A DNA stretch of 64,000 nt from Streptomyces sp. CNH099 (GTDB lineage: Bacteria; Actinomycetota; Actinomycetes; Streptomycetales; Streptomycetaceae), in contig KI911459.1 of NCBI GenBank assembly GCA_000514715.1, forward strand, positions 553,594 to 617,593, written 5' to 3'. The number at the start of each line of letters is the position of its first letter. The stretch's first letter is position 1. Below, one piece after another: positions 24,822-33,516 of this stretch. The position numbers and the translations under genes are program-made. The notes below the pieces were generated by a model, which saw only the letters and a program-made list of their open reading frames with translations, made no database searches and had not been told where the DNA came from.

Positions 24822-26330
24822 TCACGATCCCTCGCCCCGGGTGCGCTTCCACCACGCGCGGAACGACTCCCGGGGCACCGGCGGCAGTTCGCGCGTCGCC
24901 GACCACGCCCGCCCCGGGCCCGGCAGCCGGCGCGGGTGCAGGCGCCGGGTGCCGGTCGTGGCGCGCAGCGCCGCGCCGTAGGCGCGCGGGTGTTCCATCG
25001 TCCAGCGCGCCGCCCGCATCGCCGCGCGCTCCGCGGCGTGTCCCTTCGCCGGCCTGACGACGGTCTTCGTGCCGCGCACGGTGTACGCGCCGCCCTCGGC
25101 GACCCGGGTGCGCAGGTGCACCAGCACCTCGGGGATGTCGATCGCGACCGGGCACACCTCGTAGCACGCGCCGCACAGCGTCGAGGCGTACGGCAGCGAG
25201 GCGTCCAGCGCGCTCGCGGTGCCGCGCAGCTGCGGGGTGAGGATCGCCCCGATCGGGCCGGGGTAGGCGGAGCCGTACGCGTGCCCGCCGGCGCGCTCGT
25301 ACACCGGGCAGACGTTGAGACACGCCGAGCACCTGATGCACCGGAGCGCCTGGCGTCCGACCCGGTCGGACAGCGTGTCGGTGCGTCCGTTGTCCAGCAG
25401 CACGAGGTGGAAGTCCCGGGGCCCGTCGCCCTCCGAGGGGCCCGTCCAGGTGCTCGTGTACGGGTTCATCCGCTCGGCGGTCGAGGAGCGCGGCAGCAGC
25501 TGCAGGAAGACCTCCAGGTCCCGCCAGGTCGGCACCACCTTCTCGATGCCCACCACGGAGATCAGCGTCTCCGGCAGCGTCAGGCACATCCGGCCGTTGC
25601 CCTCGGACTCCAGCACCACCATCGTGCCGGTCTCGGCGACCATGAAGTTCGCCCCGGAGATCCCGACCCGGGCGCCGAGGAACTTCTCCCGCAGGTGCAG
25701 CCGCGCCGCCTCGGCCAGCTCGGCGGGCCGGTCGCCGAGCCCGGCGGGCGCGGGCCGGCCCCGGTCGCCCATGCGGTCGCGGAAGATGTCGCGGATCTCG
25801 CCGCGGTTCCGGTGGATGGCGGGCACCAGGATGTGCGACGGCAGGTCGTCGCCGAGCTGCACGATCAGCTCCGCGAGGTCCGTCTCGTACGCGCTGATGC
25901 CGGCCGCGGCCAGCGCCTCGTTCAGCCCGATCTCCTGCGTGGCCATCGACTTGACCTTGACGACCTCGTCCGCGCCGGTGTCCCGGACCAGCCGGGTGAC
26001 GATCGCGTTCGCCTCCGCGGCGTCCACGGCCCAGTGCACGTGCCCGCCGGCGGCGGTCACCGCCGCCTCCAGCTGCTCCAGATAGCGGTCCAGGTGGCGC
26101 AGCGTGTCGTCCTTGACGGCGGCTCCCGCGGCACGCAGCCGGTCCCAGTCCGGCAGCTCGGCGACGGCCGCCGCGCGCTTGGCGCGGATGGTGTGCGTCG
26201 CGTGCGTGAGGTTGCCGCGCAGCGTGGCGTCCGCGGTGGCCGCGGCGGCGGACCGCGGGAAGGTCGCGGGACGCCGGCGCGGCAAGCCGAGGAACGTACG
26301 GGCCGCACCGGGCCCCGGGGCGTCGGTCAC
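24822..26330 (-). CDS. lutB: LutB, LUD plus Fe-S subunit of L-lactate oxidation
   Basis: A 502-aa protein with a GTG start at 26330 overlapping the lutA stop (GTGA). The N-terminal LUD domain contains VVKVKSMATQEIGLNEAL, HRNRGEIRDIF and GANFMVAETGTMVVLESEGN. Two 4Fe-4S motifs follow: CIRCSACLNVCPVYE (about residue 331) and CGACYEVCPVAIDIPE (about 381). A C-terminal tail ends in a Trp/Arg-rich segment (FRAWWKRTRGEGS). Length and domain order match LutB/YkgF. It would carry electrons from lactate to the respiratory chain. Confidence 0.93.
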   Translation of the reverse strand: MTDAPGPGAARTFLGLPRRRPATFPRSAAAATADATLRGNLTHATHTIRAKRAAAVAELPDWDRLRAAGAAVKDDTLRHLDRYLEQLEAAVTAAGGHVHWAVDAAEANAIVTRLVRDTGADEVVKVKSMATQEIGLNEALAAAGISAYETDLAELIVQLGDDLPSHILVPAIHRNRGEIRDIFRDRMGDRGRPAPAGLGDRPAELAEAARLHLREKFLGARVGISGANFMVAETGTMVVLESEGNGRMCLTLPETLISVVGIEKVVPTWRDLEVFLQLLPRSSTAERMNPYTSTWTGPSEGDGPRDFHLVLLDNGRTDTLSDRVGRQALRCIRCSACLNVCPVYERAGGHAYGSAYPGPIGAILTPQLRGTASALDASLPYASTLCGACYEVCPVAIDIPEVLVHLRTRVAEGGAYTVRGTKTVVRPAKGHAAERAAMRAARWTMEHPRAYGAALRATTGTRRLHPRRLPGPGRAWSATRELPPVPRESFRAWWKRTRGEGS

Positions 26331-27043
26331 CAGACCGCTCCTTCCGTGCTCGCCAGGATCTCGGCGATGTGCACCGGCCGGACCGGCGAGCCGCGGCGCG
26401 CCAGCGTGCCGCCGATGTGCATCAGGCACGAGTTGTCCGCCGCGCACACCGCCTGCGCGCCCGACTCCTCCACGTGCCGCGCCTTGTCGGCGCCCATCGC
26501 CGCCGAGACCGCCGGGTTCTTCAGCGCGAACGTGCCGCCGAACCCGCAGCACTCCTCGGCGCCGTCCAGCTCACGCAGCGTCAGCCCCTCCACCCGCTCC
26601 AGCAGCCGCCGCGGCCGGTCGCCCAGCCCCAGCACCCGCAGTCCGTGACAGGTCGGATGATAGGTGACCGTGTGCGGGTAGTACGCCCCGACGTCGGTCA
26701 CGTCGAGCACGTCGGTGAGGAACTCGGTCAGCTCGTACGTGCGCGGCGCGACGGCCGCCGCCGCGGGCTCGCCGAGGCGCGGGTAGTTGTCGCGGACCAT
26801 CGCCGCGCACGAGCCGGACGGCACCACGACGTACTCGTAGTCCTCGAAGACGCCCGCGAAGCGGCGCGCCAGCGGCACGGTCTCGCGCCGGTAGCCGGTG
26901 TTGAACTGAGCCTGTCCGCAGCACGACTGGGCCTCGGGGAAGTCCACCGAGACCCCCAGCCGCTCCAGCAGCGCCACCGTCGCCCGTCCGGTGCCCGGGT
27001 AGAGCGTGTCGTTGACACACGTCACGAAGAGCGCAACGCGCAT
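26327..27043 (-). CDS. lutA: LutA, CCG-domain Fe-S subunit of L-lactate oxidation
   Basis: A 238-aa protein, ATG at 27043 with GGAGGA eight bases upstream. It has two CCG (heterodisulfide-reductase-like) repeats: EAQSCCGQAQFNTGY and the paired VVVPSGSCAAM, then VTYHPTCHGLR and EECCGFGGTFALKN. This matches LutA/YkgE. The gene begins 22 bp inside the 3' end of rhaB, so its translation is probably coupled to that of the rhamnose genes. I read this as placing lactate oxidation at the end of rhamnose breakdown. Confidence 0.93.
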   Translation of the reverse strand: MRVALFVTCVNDTLYPGTGRATVALLERLGVSVDFPEAQSCCGQAQFNTGYRRETVPLARRFAGVFEDYEYVVVPSGSCAAMVRDNYPRLGEPAAAAVAPRTYELTEFLTDVLDVTDVGAYYPHTVTYHPTCHGLRVLGLGDRPRRLLERVEGLTLRELDGAEECCGFGGTFALKNPAVSAAMGADKARHVEESGAQAVCAADNSCLMHIGGTLARRGSPVRPVHIAEILASTEGAVW

Positions 27044-28536
27044 TCCGCTTCCTCCCACGCCGATTCGTCGCCGCCGGGTTCATACTCCCTCAGCGACTGC
27101 GTTCTGTGAAGCAGAGATCGGATGTCTGACAGCGTGCCGTCGATCGCGCCGGCCGCCCGCGCCTGTACCAGGACGTTGCCGAGCGCCGCCGCCTCGACCG
27201 GTCCCGCCACCACCGGCAGCCCGCAGGCGTCCGCCGTCAGCCGGCACAGCAGCTCGTTGCGAGCGCCGCCGCCGACGACGTGCACCACGCGCACCGTACG
27301 CCCCGACAGCCGCTGCGCGTCGGCCACGGCGCGGCGGTGCGCCAGGGCGAGCGAGTCGAGCACGCAGCGCACGGTCTCCGCCGCCGTGCGCGGCGCCGGC
27401 CGCCCCGCCCGCCGGCACGCCGCCGCGATCCGCTCCGGCATCCGGCCCGGCGCGAGGAACTCCGGGTCGCCGGCGTCCACGTACGAGCGCAGCCGCGGCG
27501 CCGCGGCGGCCTCGGCCAGCAGCGTGTCCAGCTCGTACGCGCGCCCCTCGGCAGCCCAGGTGCGCCGGCACTCCTGCAGCAGCCACAGGCCCATGATGTT
27601 GCGGAGGTAGCGCACGGTGCCGTCCACGCCCAGCTCGTTGGTGAAGTTGGCGGCGCGGCCGGCCTCGGTGAGCACCGGCGCGTCCAGCTCGACGCCGGCC
27701 AGCGACCAGGTGCCGGTGGCGATGTACGCGAAGTCCGCGTCCCGCGCCGGGACGCCGACGACGGCAGAGGCGGTGTCGTGCGAGCCGACCGCCCTCACGG
27801 GCACCGGGCCGGTCAGGCCGGTCTCCTCCAGCACCGCGGGCAGCAGCTCGCCTGCCGGGTCGCCGGGGCGGCGCAGCGGCGGGAAGAGCCCGAGGTCGAC
27901 GCCCGCGGCCTCGGCGACGCGCCGGGAGAAGGTGCCCGTGCGCGGGTCGAGCAGCGCGGTGGTGGAGGCGTTGGTCAGCTCGGTGCCGGCCCGGCCGGTC
28001 AGCCAGTACGCGACGAGGTCGGGGATGAGCAGCAGTCGGCGGGCCGCGGCCAGCGCGGGCGTGCCGCGGGCGGCGAGGAGCTGGTAGACGGTGTTGAACG
28101 GCAGGTGCGCAAGGCCCGTCGCCCGGTACAGCTCCGCCGCGGGCAGCACGGCGGCCAGCTTCGCCGCCATGCCCTCGGTGCGCGTGTCGCGGTAGTGCAC
28201 CGGGTTGCCGATGAGCGCGCCGGAGGCGTCGAGCAGCCCGTAGTCGACGGCCCAGGAGTCGACGCCGACGCCGGCGAGCCGTCCCCCCGCGCGCTGTCCC
28301 GCCGCGCGCAGTCCGTCGAGCACGCCGGCGTAGAGGGCGAGGACGTCCCAGTGGAGGGTGCCGGCCAGCCGCACGGGGCGGTTGGGGAAGCGGTGCACCT
28401 CCTCCAGGTGCAGCTCGCCGCCGCCGGCCCGGCCGAGCATCACGCGCCCGCTGGCGGCGCCGAGGTCGACGGCCGCGAACGGCGGCGCGTCCCCGGCCGC
28501 GCCGCCGCCCGCCCCCGGCCCGTACGCTCCGCTCAC
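27022..28536 (-). CDS. rhaB: L-rhamnulokinase
   Basis: A 504-aa FGGY-family kinase that phosphorylates L-rhamnulose at C1. The start GTG at 28536 overlaps the stop of rhaEW (GTGA). Visible elements are AAVDLGAASGRVMLG (phosphate 1), GVDSWAVDYGLLD, PFNTVYQLLA, VGSHDTASAVVGVPA (catalytic-Asp region), ATGTWSLAGVELD and the adenosine motif VVHVVGGGARNELLCRLTA. Both FGGY domains are full length. It is third in the rhaI-rhaEW-rhaB-lutABC unit. Confidence 0.95.
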   Translation of the reverse strand: MSGAYGPGAGGGAAGDAPPFAAVDLGAASGRVMLGRAGGGELHLEEVHRFPNRPVRLAGTLHWDVLALYAGVLDGLRAAGQRAGGRLAGVGVDSWAVDYGLLDASGALIGNPVHYRDTRTEGMAAKLAAVLPAAELYRATGLAHLPFNTVYQLLAARGTPALAAARRLLLIPDLVAYWLTGRAGTELTNASTTALLDPRTGTFSRRVAEAAGVDLGLFPPLRRPGDPAGELLPAVLEETGLTGPVPVRAVGSHDTASAVVGVPARDADFAYIATGTWSLAGVELDAPVLTEAGRAANFTNELGVDGTVRYLRNIMGLWLLQECRRTWAAEGRAYELDTLLAEAAAAPRLRSYVDAGDPEFLAPGRMPERIAAACRRAGRPAPRTAAETVRCVLDSLALAHRRAVADAQRLSGRTVRVVHVVGGGARNELLCRLTADACGLPVVAGPVEAAALGNVLVQARAAGAIDGTLSDIRSLLHRTQSLREYEPGGDESAWEEAECALRSS

Positions 28537-30611
28537 CGCAGGAACGCCGCGGCCACGCCCGCGTCCACGGGGATGTGCAGCCCGGTCGTGTGGCTCAGCT
28601 CGCCGGCCGTCAGCGCGAACACCGCGTTCGCCACGTGCTCCGGCAGCACCTCCCGCTTCAGCAGCGTCCGCTGCGCGTAGAACTCGCCGAGCTTCTCCTC
28701 CGGCACCCCGTACACCGCCGCCCGCTGGGCGCCCCAGCCGCCGGCGAAGATGCCGGAGCCGCGCACGACGCCGTCGGGGTTGACGCCGTTGACGCGCACG
28801 CCCAGCCCGCCCAGCTCGGCGGCGAGCAGCCGCACCTGGTGCGCCTGGTCGGCCTTGGCGGCCCCGTAGGCGATGTTGTTCGGCCCGGCGAACACGCCGT
28901 TCTTGGAGGCGATGTAGACGATGTCGCCGCCCATGCCCTGCGCGGCGAGCACCCGCGCGGCCTCCCGGGAGACGAGGAACGAGCCGCGCGCCATGATGGC
29001 GTGCTGGGTGTCCCAGTCCGCGGCCGTGGTCTCCGCCAGCGGCTTGGAGACCGAGATCCCGGCGTTGTTGACGACGAGGTCGACGCCGCCGAACGCGCGC
29101 ACCGCGGCCCGGAACGCCGCCGCGATCTGCTCCTCGTCGGTGACGTCCACCACCGCCGCGACAGCCCGGTCCGGCCCGCCCAGCTCCGCGGCGACCGCCT
29201 CGGCGGCGTCGGCGTCCCGGTCGGCGACGACGACGCACGCGCCCTCCGCGACCAGCCGGCGGGCGATGGCCCGGCCGATGCCCGAGCCGGCGCCGGTGAC
29301 CAGCGCCACCCGGGTCGCGAGCGGCTTCGGCGGCGGCATGCGGCGCAGCTTGGCCTCCTCCAGCTCCCAGTACTCGATGCGGAACTTCTCCGCCTCGGGG
29401 ATGGGGGTGTAGGAGGACACGGCCTCGGCGCCGCGCATCACGTTGACCGCGTTGACGTAGAACTCGCCCGCCACCCGCGCGGTCTGCTTGTCCTTGCCGA
29501 AGCTGAACATCCCGACGCCGGGCACGAGGACGATCGCCGGGTCGGCGCCGCGCATGGGCGGCGAGCCGGCGTCGGCGTGCCGCTCGTAGTAGGCGCGGTA
29601 GTCCTCGCGGTACGCGGTGTGCAGCTCCCGCAGCCGGGCGACGGCCTCGTCGAGCGGCGCGTCCGGCGGCAGGTCGAGGACCAGCGGGCGGACCTTGGTG
29701 CGCAGGAAGTGGTCGGGGCAGGAGGTGCCGAGCGCGGCCAGCCGCGGGTGCGCCTCGCGGGCCAGGAAGTCCAGCACGGCGTCGGCGTCGGTGAAGTGGC
29801 CGACCTGCGGCCGGTCGGCGGACGCCAGCCCCCGGATCACCGGCGCCAGCGCCGCGGCCCGCTCCCGGCGTTCCGGGGCGGGCAGCGGCCCGTAGCCCTC
29901 GACGAGCGGGCCGAACGGGTCGGGGCGCCCCTGCTCGGCGAGGAACCGCTCGGCGGTGCGGATGATCTCCAGCGAGTTGCGCTCGCACTCCGCGGAGTCC
30001 TTGCCCCACGCCGTGATGCCGTGGCCGCCGAGGACCACGCCGATCGCCCCGGGGTGCGCCTCGTACACGGCCGCGATGTCCAGGCCGAGCTGGAAGCCGG
30101 GCCGCCGCCACGGCACCCACACCACCCGCTCGCCGAAGCACCGCCGGGTCAGCTCCTCGCCGTCCGCGGCGCAGGCCAGCGCGATGCCGGAGTCGGGATG
30201 GAGGTGGTCGACGTGCGGGGCGCCGACCAGGCCGTGCATGGCGGTGTCGATCGACGGCGCTGTTCCTTCTCCCCCCGGGAGCCATCCCCTCCCGTGCAGG
30301 CAGTGGTCGAACGCCGCGACCATCTCGTCCTCGCGGTCCACCCCCGGGTACGTGCCCGCCAGCGCCCGCAGCCGGTCGAGACGCAGCACCGCGAGGCCCG
30401 CGGCCGTCAGCGTGCCGAGGTCGCCGCCGGAGCCCTTGACCCACATCAGCTCCACGTCGCCCCCGGTCACCGGGTCGGTCGCGGTGCCCTTCGCGGAGGC
30501 GTTGCCGCCCGCGTAGTTGGTGTTGCGCGGGTCGGCCCCCAGCCGGTGCGCCCGCTGGAGCAGGGCGTCCACCGGGTCGTACGCGCCCGCCGGCTCCCGC
30601 ACCCCGCTCAC
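28533..30611 (-). CDS. rhaEW: Bifunctional L-rhamnulose-1-phosphate aldolase / L-lactaldehyde dehydrogenase
   Basis: A 692-aa fusion. The start GTG at 30611 overlaps the rhaI stop. Residues 1 to about 420 are a class II aldolase/adducin domain: NTNYAGGNASAKG, MWVKGSGGDLGTLT, and the zinc-ligand region DHLHPDSGIALA with GGHGITAWG. Residues about 428-692 are a short-chain dehydrogenase: nucleotide motif VTGAGSGIGRAIA, NNAG in VVNNAGISVS, and catalytic Ser and Tyr-Lys in YIASKNGVFAGPNNIAYGAA. The aldolase splits rhamnulose-1-P into DHAP and L-lactaldehyde; the dehydrogenase domain oxidises lactaldehyde to L-lactate. This type is well known in actinobacteria and rhizobia. Confidence 0.93.
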   Translation of the reverse strand: MSGVREPAGAYDPVDALLQRAHRLGADPRNTNYAGGNASAKGTATDPVTGGDVELMWVKGSGGDLGTLTAAGLAVLRLDRLRALAGTYPGVDREDEMVAAFDHCLHGRGWLPGGEGTAPSIDTAMHGLVGAPHVDHLHPDSGIALACAADGEELTRRCFGERVVWVPWRRPGFQLGLDIAAVYEAHPGAIGVVLGGHGITAWGKDSAECERNSLEIIRTAERFLAEQGRPDPFGPLVEGYGPLPAPERRERAAALAPVIRGLASADRPQVGHFTDADAVLDFLAREAHPRLAALGTSCPDHFLRTKVRPLVLDLPPDAPLDEAVARLRELHTAYREDYRAYYERHADAGSPPMRGADPAIVLVPGVGMFSFGKDKQTARVAGEFYVNAVNVMRGAEAVSSYTPIPEAEKFRIEYWELEEAKLRRMPPPKPLATRVALVTGAGSGIGRAIARRLVAEGACVVVADRDADAAEAVAAELGGPDRAVAAVVDVTDEEQIAAAFRAAVRAFGGVDLVVNNAGISVSKPLAETTAADWDTQHAIMARGSFLVSREAARVLAAQGMGGDIVYIASKNGVFAGPNNIAYGAAKADQAHQVRLLAAELGGLGVRVNGVNPDGVVRGSGIFAGGWGAQRAAVYGVPEEKLGEFYAQRTLLKREVLPEHVANAVFALTAGELSHTTGLHIPVDAGVAAAFLR

Positions 30612-31765
30612 GCGCCCCACCCCGCCTGCGTGCCGCCGACCCGCTCCGCGACGATCCGCTCGGCCCACCCCGAGCGGCGGTACGCGGCCACCGGGTCCGG
30701 GTCGAGCCCCATCTCCTCGCGCACCTCGGCCAGCAGCGGCCGCACGTCGGTGTTGTAGGCGTCCATCAGTACGGCGTTGGCGCCGAGCACGTCGCCGTCG
30801 CGCTGGGCGGCGGCCAGCGCCTCGCGGTCGACCAGCAGCGCCTTGGCCGTGGCCTCCTGGACGTTCATCACCGAGCGGATGATCGCGGGGATCTTCGGCT
30901 CGATGTTGTGGCACTGGTCGAGCATGAAGGCCACGTCCGGCCCGAACCCCCCGCCCCGTACGACCTCGTACATGAGGCGGAACAGCTGGAAGGGGTCGGC
31001 CGCGCCGACCATCAGGTCGTCGTCGGCGTAGAAGCGGGAGTTGAAGTCGAAGCCGCCGAGCTTCCCCTCCCGCAGCAGCATCGCCACGATGAACTCGATG
31101 TTGGTGCCCGGCGCGTGGTGCCCGGTGTCCACCACCACCTGCGCCCGGTCGCCCAGGCGCAGGCAGTGCGCGTACGCCGTGCCCCAGTCCGGCACGTCCA
31201 TGTGGTAGAACGCCGGCTCGAACAGCTTGTACTCCAGCAGCATCCGCTGCCCCTCGCCGAGCCGCTCGTACACCGCGGCCAGCGCCTCGGCCAGCCGGTC
31301 CTGGCGCTCGCGCACGTCGTCCTGGCCGGGGTAGTTGGTGCCGTCGGAGAACCACAGCTTCAGGTCCCGCGAGCCGGTGGCGTCCATGATGTCGACGCAC
31401 TCCATCAGGTGCGCCAGCGCCTTGCGCCGCACCGCGGGGTCCGGGTGGGTGACCGAGCCCAGCTTGTAGTCGTCGTCCTGGAAGACGTTGGCGTTGATCG
31501 CGCCGAGCCGGAGCCCCCGCTCCTTCGCGTACGCCGCGAGCGCCGCGTAGCCGTCGGCGCCCGTCACCCGGTCCCAGGGGATGTGCAGCGCGACGGACGG
31601 CGCCACGCCGGTGTGCTCGTGCACCCGGGCGGCGTCGTCCAGTTTCTCCTGGGGAGTGCGCGGCACGCCCGGCTGCGCGAAGACCTTGAAGCGTGTGCCT
31701 GAGTTTCCGTACGCCCAGGACGGCGTCTCGACTGCCTGGGACCTGAGTGCCGCTTTCACGGTCAT
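30608..31765 (-). CDS. rhaI: L-rhamnose isomerase
   Basis: A 385-aa protein of the Pseudomonas/actinobacterial RhaI type, converting L-rhamnose to L-rhamnulose. The TIM-barrel metal-site segments are present: LLEYKLFEPAFYH (Glu ligand), VVVDTGHHAPGTNIEF (Asp and His), GGFDFNSRFYADDDL, and the substrate-loop segment QCHNIEPKIPAIIRSV. It is the first gene of the leftward unit. The ATG at 31765 is preceded by GAAAGG. A near-consensus promoter and a LacI-type 12-mer lie 57-105 bp upstream. Confidence 0.95.
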   Translation of the reverse strand: MTVKAALRSQAVETPSWAYGNSGTRFKVFAQPGVPRTPQEKLDDAARVHEHTGVAPSVALHIPWDRVTGADGYAALAAYAKERGLRLGAINANVFQDDDYKLGSVTHPDPAVRRKALAHLMECVDIMDATGSRDLKLWFSDGTNYPGQDDVRERQDRLAEALAAVYERLGEGQRMLLEYKLFEPAFYHMDVPDWGTAYAHCLRLGDRAQVVVDTGHHAPGTNIEFIVAMLLREGKLGGFDFNSRFYADDDLMVGAADPFQLFRLMYEVVRGGGFGPDVAFMLDQCHNIEPKIPAIIRSVMNVQEATAKALLVDREALAAAQRDGDVLGANAVLMDAYNTDVRPLLAEVREEMGLDPDPVAAYRRSGWAERIVAERVGGTQAGWGA

Positions 31766-31821
31766 CGCGAAGCCTTTCCGCGCGGGTGTCGCTGGTCGTG
31801 TGGGTGGGGGTCAGTCAGTCA

Positions 31822-31833
31822 TGAATCGTTTCA
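31822..31833. promoter_or_regulatory. LacI-type operator at the leftward rha promoter
   Basis: TGAATCGTTTCA differs at one position from the symmetrical TGAAACGTTTCA expected for many LacI/GalR-family sites. It lies 7 to 18 bp beyond the predicted -10 of the rhaI promoter, that is over the likely transcription start, a normal place for repression. The candidate ligand protein is the LacI regulator at 40036-41058. Confidence 0.65.
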
Positions 31834-31840
31834 GATCATG

Positions 31841-31869
31841 AAGTTAGGGAGGTATGGACGGGCTGTCAA
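31841..31869 (-). promoter_or_regulatory. Promoter of rhaI-rhaEW-rhaB-lutABC
   Basis: On the minus strand TTGACA (31869-31864) is followed after 17 bp by TAACTT (31846-31841). This is a near-ideal principal-sigma promoter, firing leftward about 70 bp upstream of the rhaI start. Confidence 0.65.
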
Positions 31870-31920
31870 GAGGGTTGCGGAGGAGGAGGCGTTGACCGGA
31901 AAGTTTCCACGTCTGACCCA

Positions 31921-31950
31921 TTGACGTGCCTGTTGGGAGGGGTCTAGCTT
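31921..31950 (+). promoter_or_regulatory. Promoter of the rhamnose transport operon
   Basis: TTGACG (31921-31926), 18-bp spacer, TAGCTT (31945-31950), firing rightward with a predicted start near 31957. An 11-bp perfect palindrome, GGAAAGTTTCC (31898-31908), lies just upstream of the -35 and is a possible activator or second repressor site. Confidence 0.6.
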
Positions 31951-31964
31951 CCGTGAAAACTCAT

Positions 31965-31976
31965 TGAAACCTTTCA
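31965..31976. promoter_or_regulatory. LacI-type operator at the rightward rha promoter
   Basis: TGAAACCTTTCA is one base from TGAAACGTTTCA. It lies about 8-19 bp after the predicted transcription start of the transport operon, mirroring the site at 31822-31833. Another TGAAA half-site is at 31954-31958. Confidence 0.65.
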
Positions 31977-32004
31977 TGAACTGCCGACCGCAACGGTGCT
32001 GACC

Positions 32005-33516
32005 ATGACAGAAGTGCCCGTCCTGGCCGCGCACGGCCTGAGCAAGTCCTTCGGGGCCGTACGCGCCCTGCAGGACGTCTCCCTCACGCTGCACGCCGGC
32101 GAGGCGCACGCCCTCGCCGGCGAGAACGGCGCGGGGAAGTCCACCCTCATCAAGATTCTCGCCGGAGTACACCGCCCCGACACCGGCCAACTGCTCCTCG
32201 ACGACGCCCCGGTGGCCTTCCACGGCCCGGCCGACGCCCGCGACGCGGGCATCGCCGTGATCTACCAGGAACCCACGCTCTTCCCCGACCTGTCCATCGC
32301 CGAGAACATCTTCATGGGCCGCCAGCCCCGCCGTACGCTGCGCCGCATCGACCGCTCCGCGGTCCGCGACGCCACCGCCGCGCTCATGCGCCGCCTCGGC
32401 GTCGACCTCGACCCCGGCCGCCCGGCGCGCGGGCTGTCCATCGCCGACCAGCAGATCGTGGAGATCGCCAAGGCGCTGTCGTTCGACGCCCGCGTCCTGA
32501 TCATGGACGAGCCCACCGCCGCGCTCACCGGCAGCGAGACCGCCCGGCTCTTCGCCGTCGTCGAGGCGCTGCGCGCCGAGGGCGCCGCCGTGCTCTTCAT
32601 CTCGCACCGGCTGGCGGAGGTCTTCCGGCTCTGCCGGCGGGTCACCACGCTGCGCGACGGCCGCCGGGTCGCCACCGACGAGGTCGAGGCGCTCACCGAG
32701 GACGACCTCGTCCGCCGCATGGTCGGCCGCGACCTGGACGAGCTGTACCCCAAGCAGGAGGCCGAGCTGGGCGGGACCGCGCTGTCCGTGCGGCGCCTCA
32801 CCCGCGAAGGCGTCTTCCACGACGTCTCCTTCGACGTCCGCCGCGGCGAGATCGTCGCGCTCGCCGGCCTCGTCGGCGCCGGCCGGAGCGAGGTCGTCCA
32901 GGCCGCGTTCGGCGTGGACACCCCCGACGCCGGCGAGGTGCACGTGGCCGGCCGCCCGCTGCGCCGCGGCTCACCCACCGCCGCCATGGACGCGGGCGTC
33001 GCCCTCGTCCCCGAGGACCGGCGCCAGCGCGGCCTGGTCATGGAGATGTCCATCGAGCGCAACATCGGTCTCACCGGCCTGGGCCGCCTCGGCTCCGCCG
33101 GCCTCGTCCAGCGCACGCTGGAGCGCGGCCGGGCGGCCGACTGGGCCGCACGGCTGCGGCTGAAGTACGGGCGGCTCACCGACGACGTCGGCGTGCTCTC
33201 CGGCGGCAACCAGCAGAAGGTGGTGCTCGCCAAGTGGCTGGCCACCGAGCCGACGGTGCTCATCGTCGACGAGCCGACCCGCGGCATCGACGTCGGCACC
33301 AAGGCCGAGGTGCACCGGCTGCTCTCCGAACTGGCCGCGGGCGGGCTGGCCGTCCTCATGGTCTCCTCCGACCTGCCCGAGGTCCTCGGCATGGCCGACC
33401 GCGTGCTCGTCATGCACGAGGGCCGCCTCGTCGCCGAGATCCCGCGCGCCGAGGCCACCGAGGAGTCGGTGATGACGGCCGCGACCGGCCGCGGCACCGG
33501 GGAGGCGGCGGCATGA
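32005..33516 (+). CDS. rhaT: Rhamnose ABC importer, duplicated ATPase subunit
   Basis: A 503-aa sugar-type (RbsA/MglA-like) ATPase with two nucleotide-binding domains. Domain 1 has Walker A GENGAGKST, the degenerate signature LSIADQQIVEIAKAL and Walker B VLIMDEPTAAL. Domain 2 has the altered Walker A GLVGAGRSEV, a full signature LSGGNQQKVVLAKWL and VLIVDEPTRGIDVG, the normal asymmetry of this family. I use the ATG at 32005; a GTG three codons earlier (31996) is also possible and neither has a clear ribosome binding site. It is the first gene of the rightward operon and overlaps the first permease gene by ATGA. The rhamnose assignment is from context. Confidence 0.88.
   Translation: MTEVPVLAAHGLSKSFGAVRALQDVSLTLHAGEAHALAGENGAGKSTLIKILAGVHRPDTGQLLLDDAPVAFHGPADARDAGIAVIYQEPTLFPDLSIAENIFMGRQPRRTLRRIDRSAVRDATAALMRRLGVDLDPGRPARGLSIADQQIVEIAKALSFDARVLIMDEPTAALTGSETARLFAVVEALRAEGAAVLFISHRLAEVFRLCRRVTTLRDGRRVATDEVEALTEDDLVRRMVGRDLDELYPKQEAELGGTALSVRRLTREGVFHDVSFDVRRGEIVALAGLVGAGRSEVVQAAFGVDTPDAGEVHVAGRPLRRGSPTAAMDAGVALVPEDRRQRGLVMEMSIERNIGLTGLGRLGSAGLVQRTLERGRAADWAARLRLKYGRLTDDVGVLSGGNQQKVVLAKWLATEPTVLIVDEPTRGIDVGTKAEVHRLLSELAAGGLAVLMVSSDLPEVLGMADRVLVMHEGRLVAEIPRAEATEESVMTAATGRGTGEAAA

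Noticed and set aside
31831..32943. A 370-codon open frame on the minus strand through the rhamnose ATPase gene
   Set aside because: It is antisense to the ATPase and includes the control region. Composition is that of a shadow frame.
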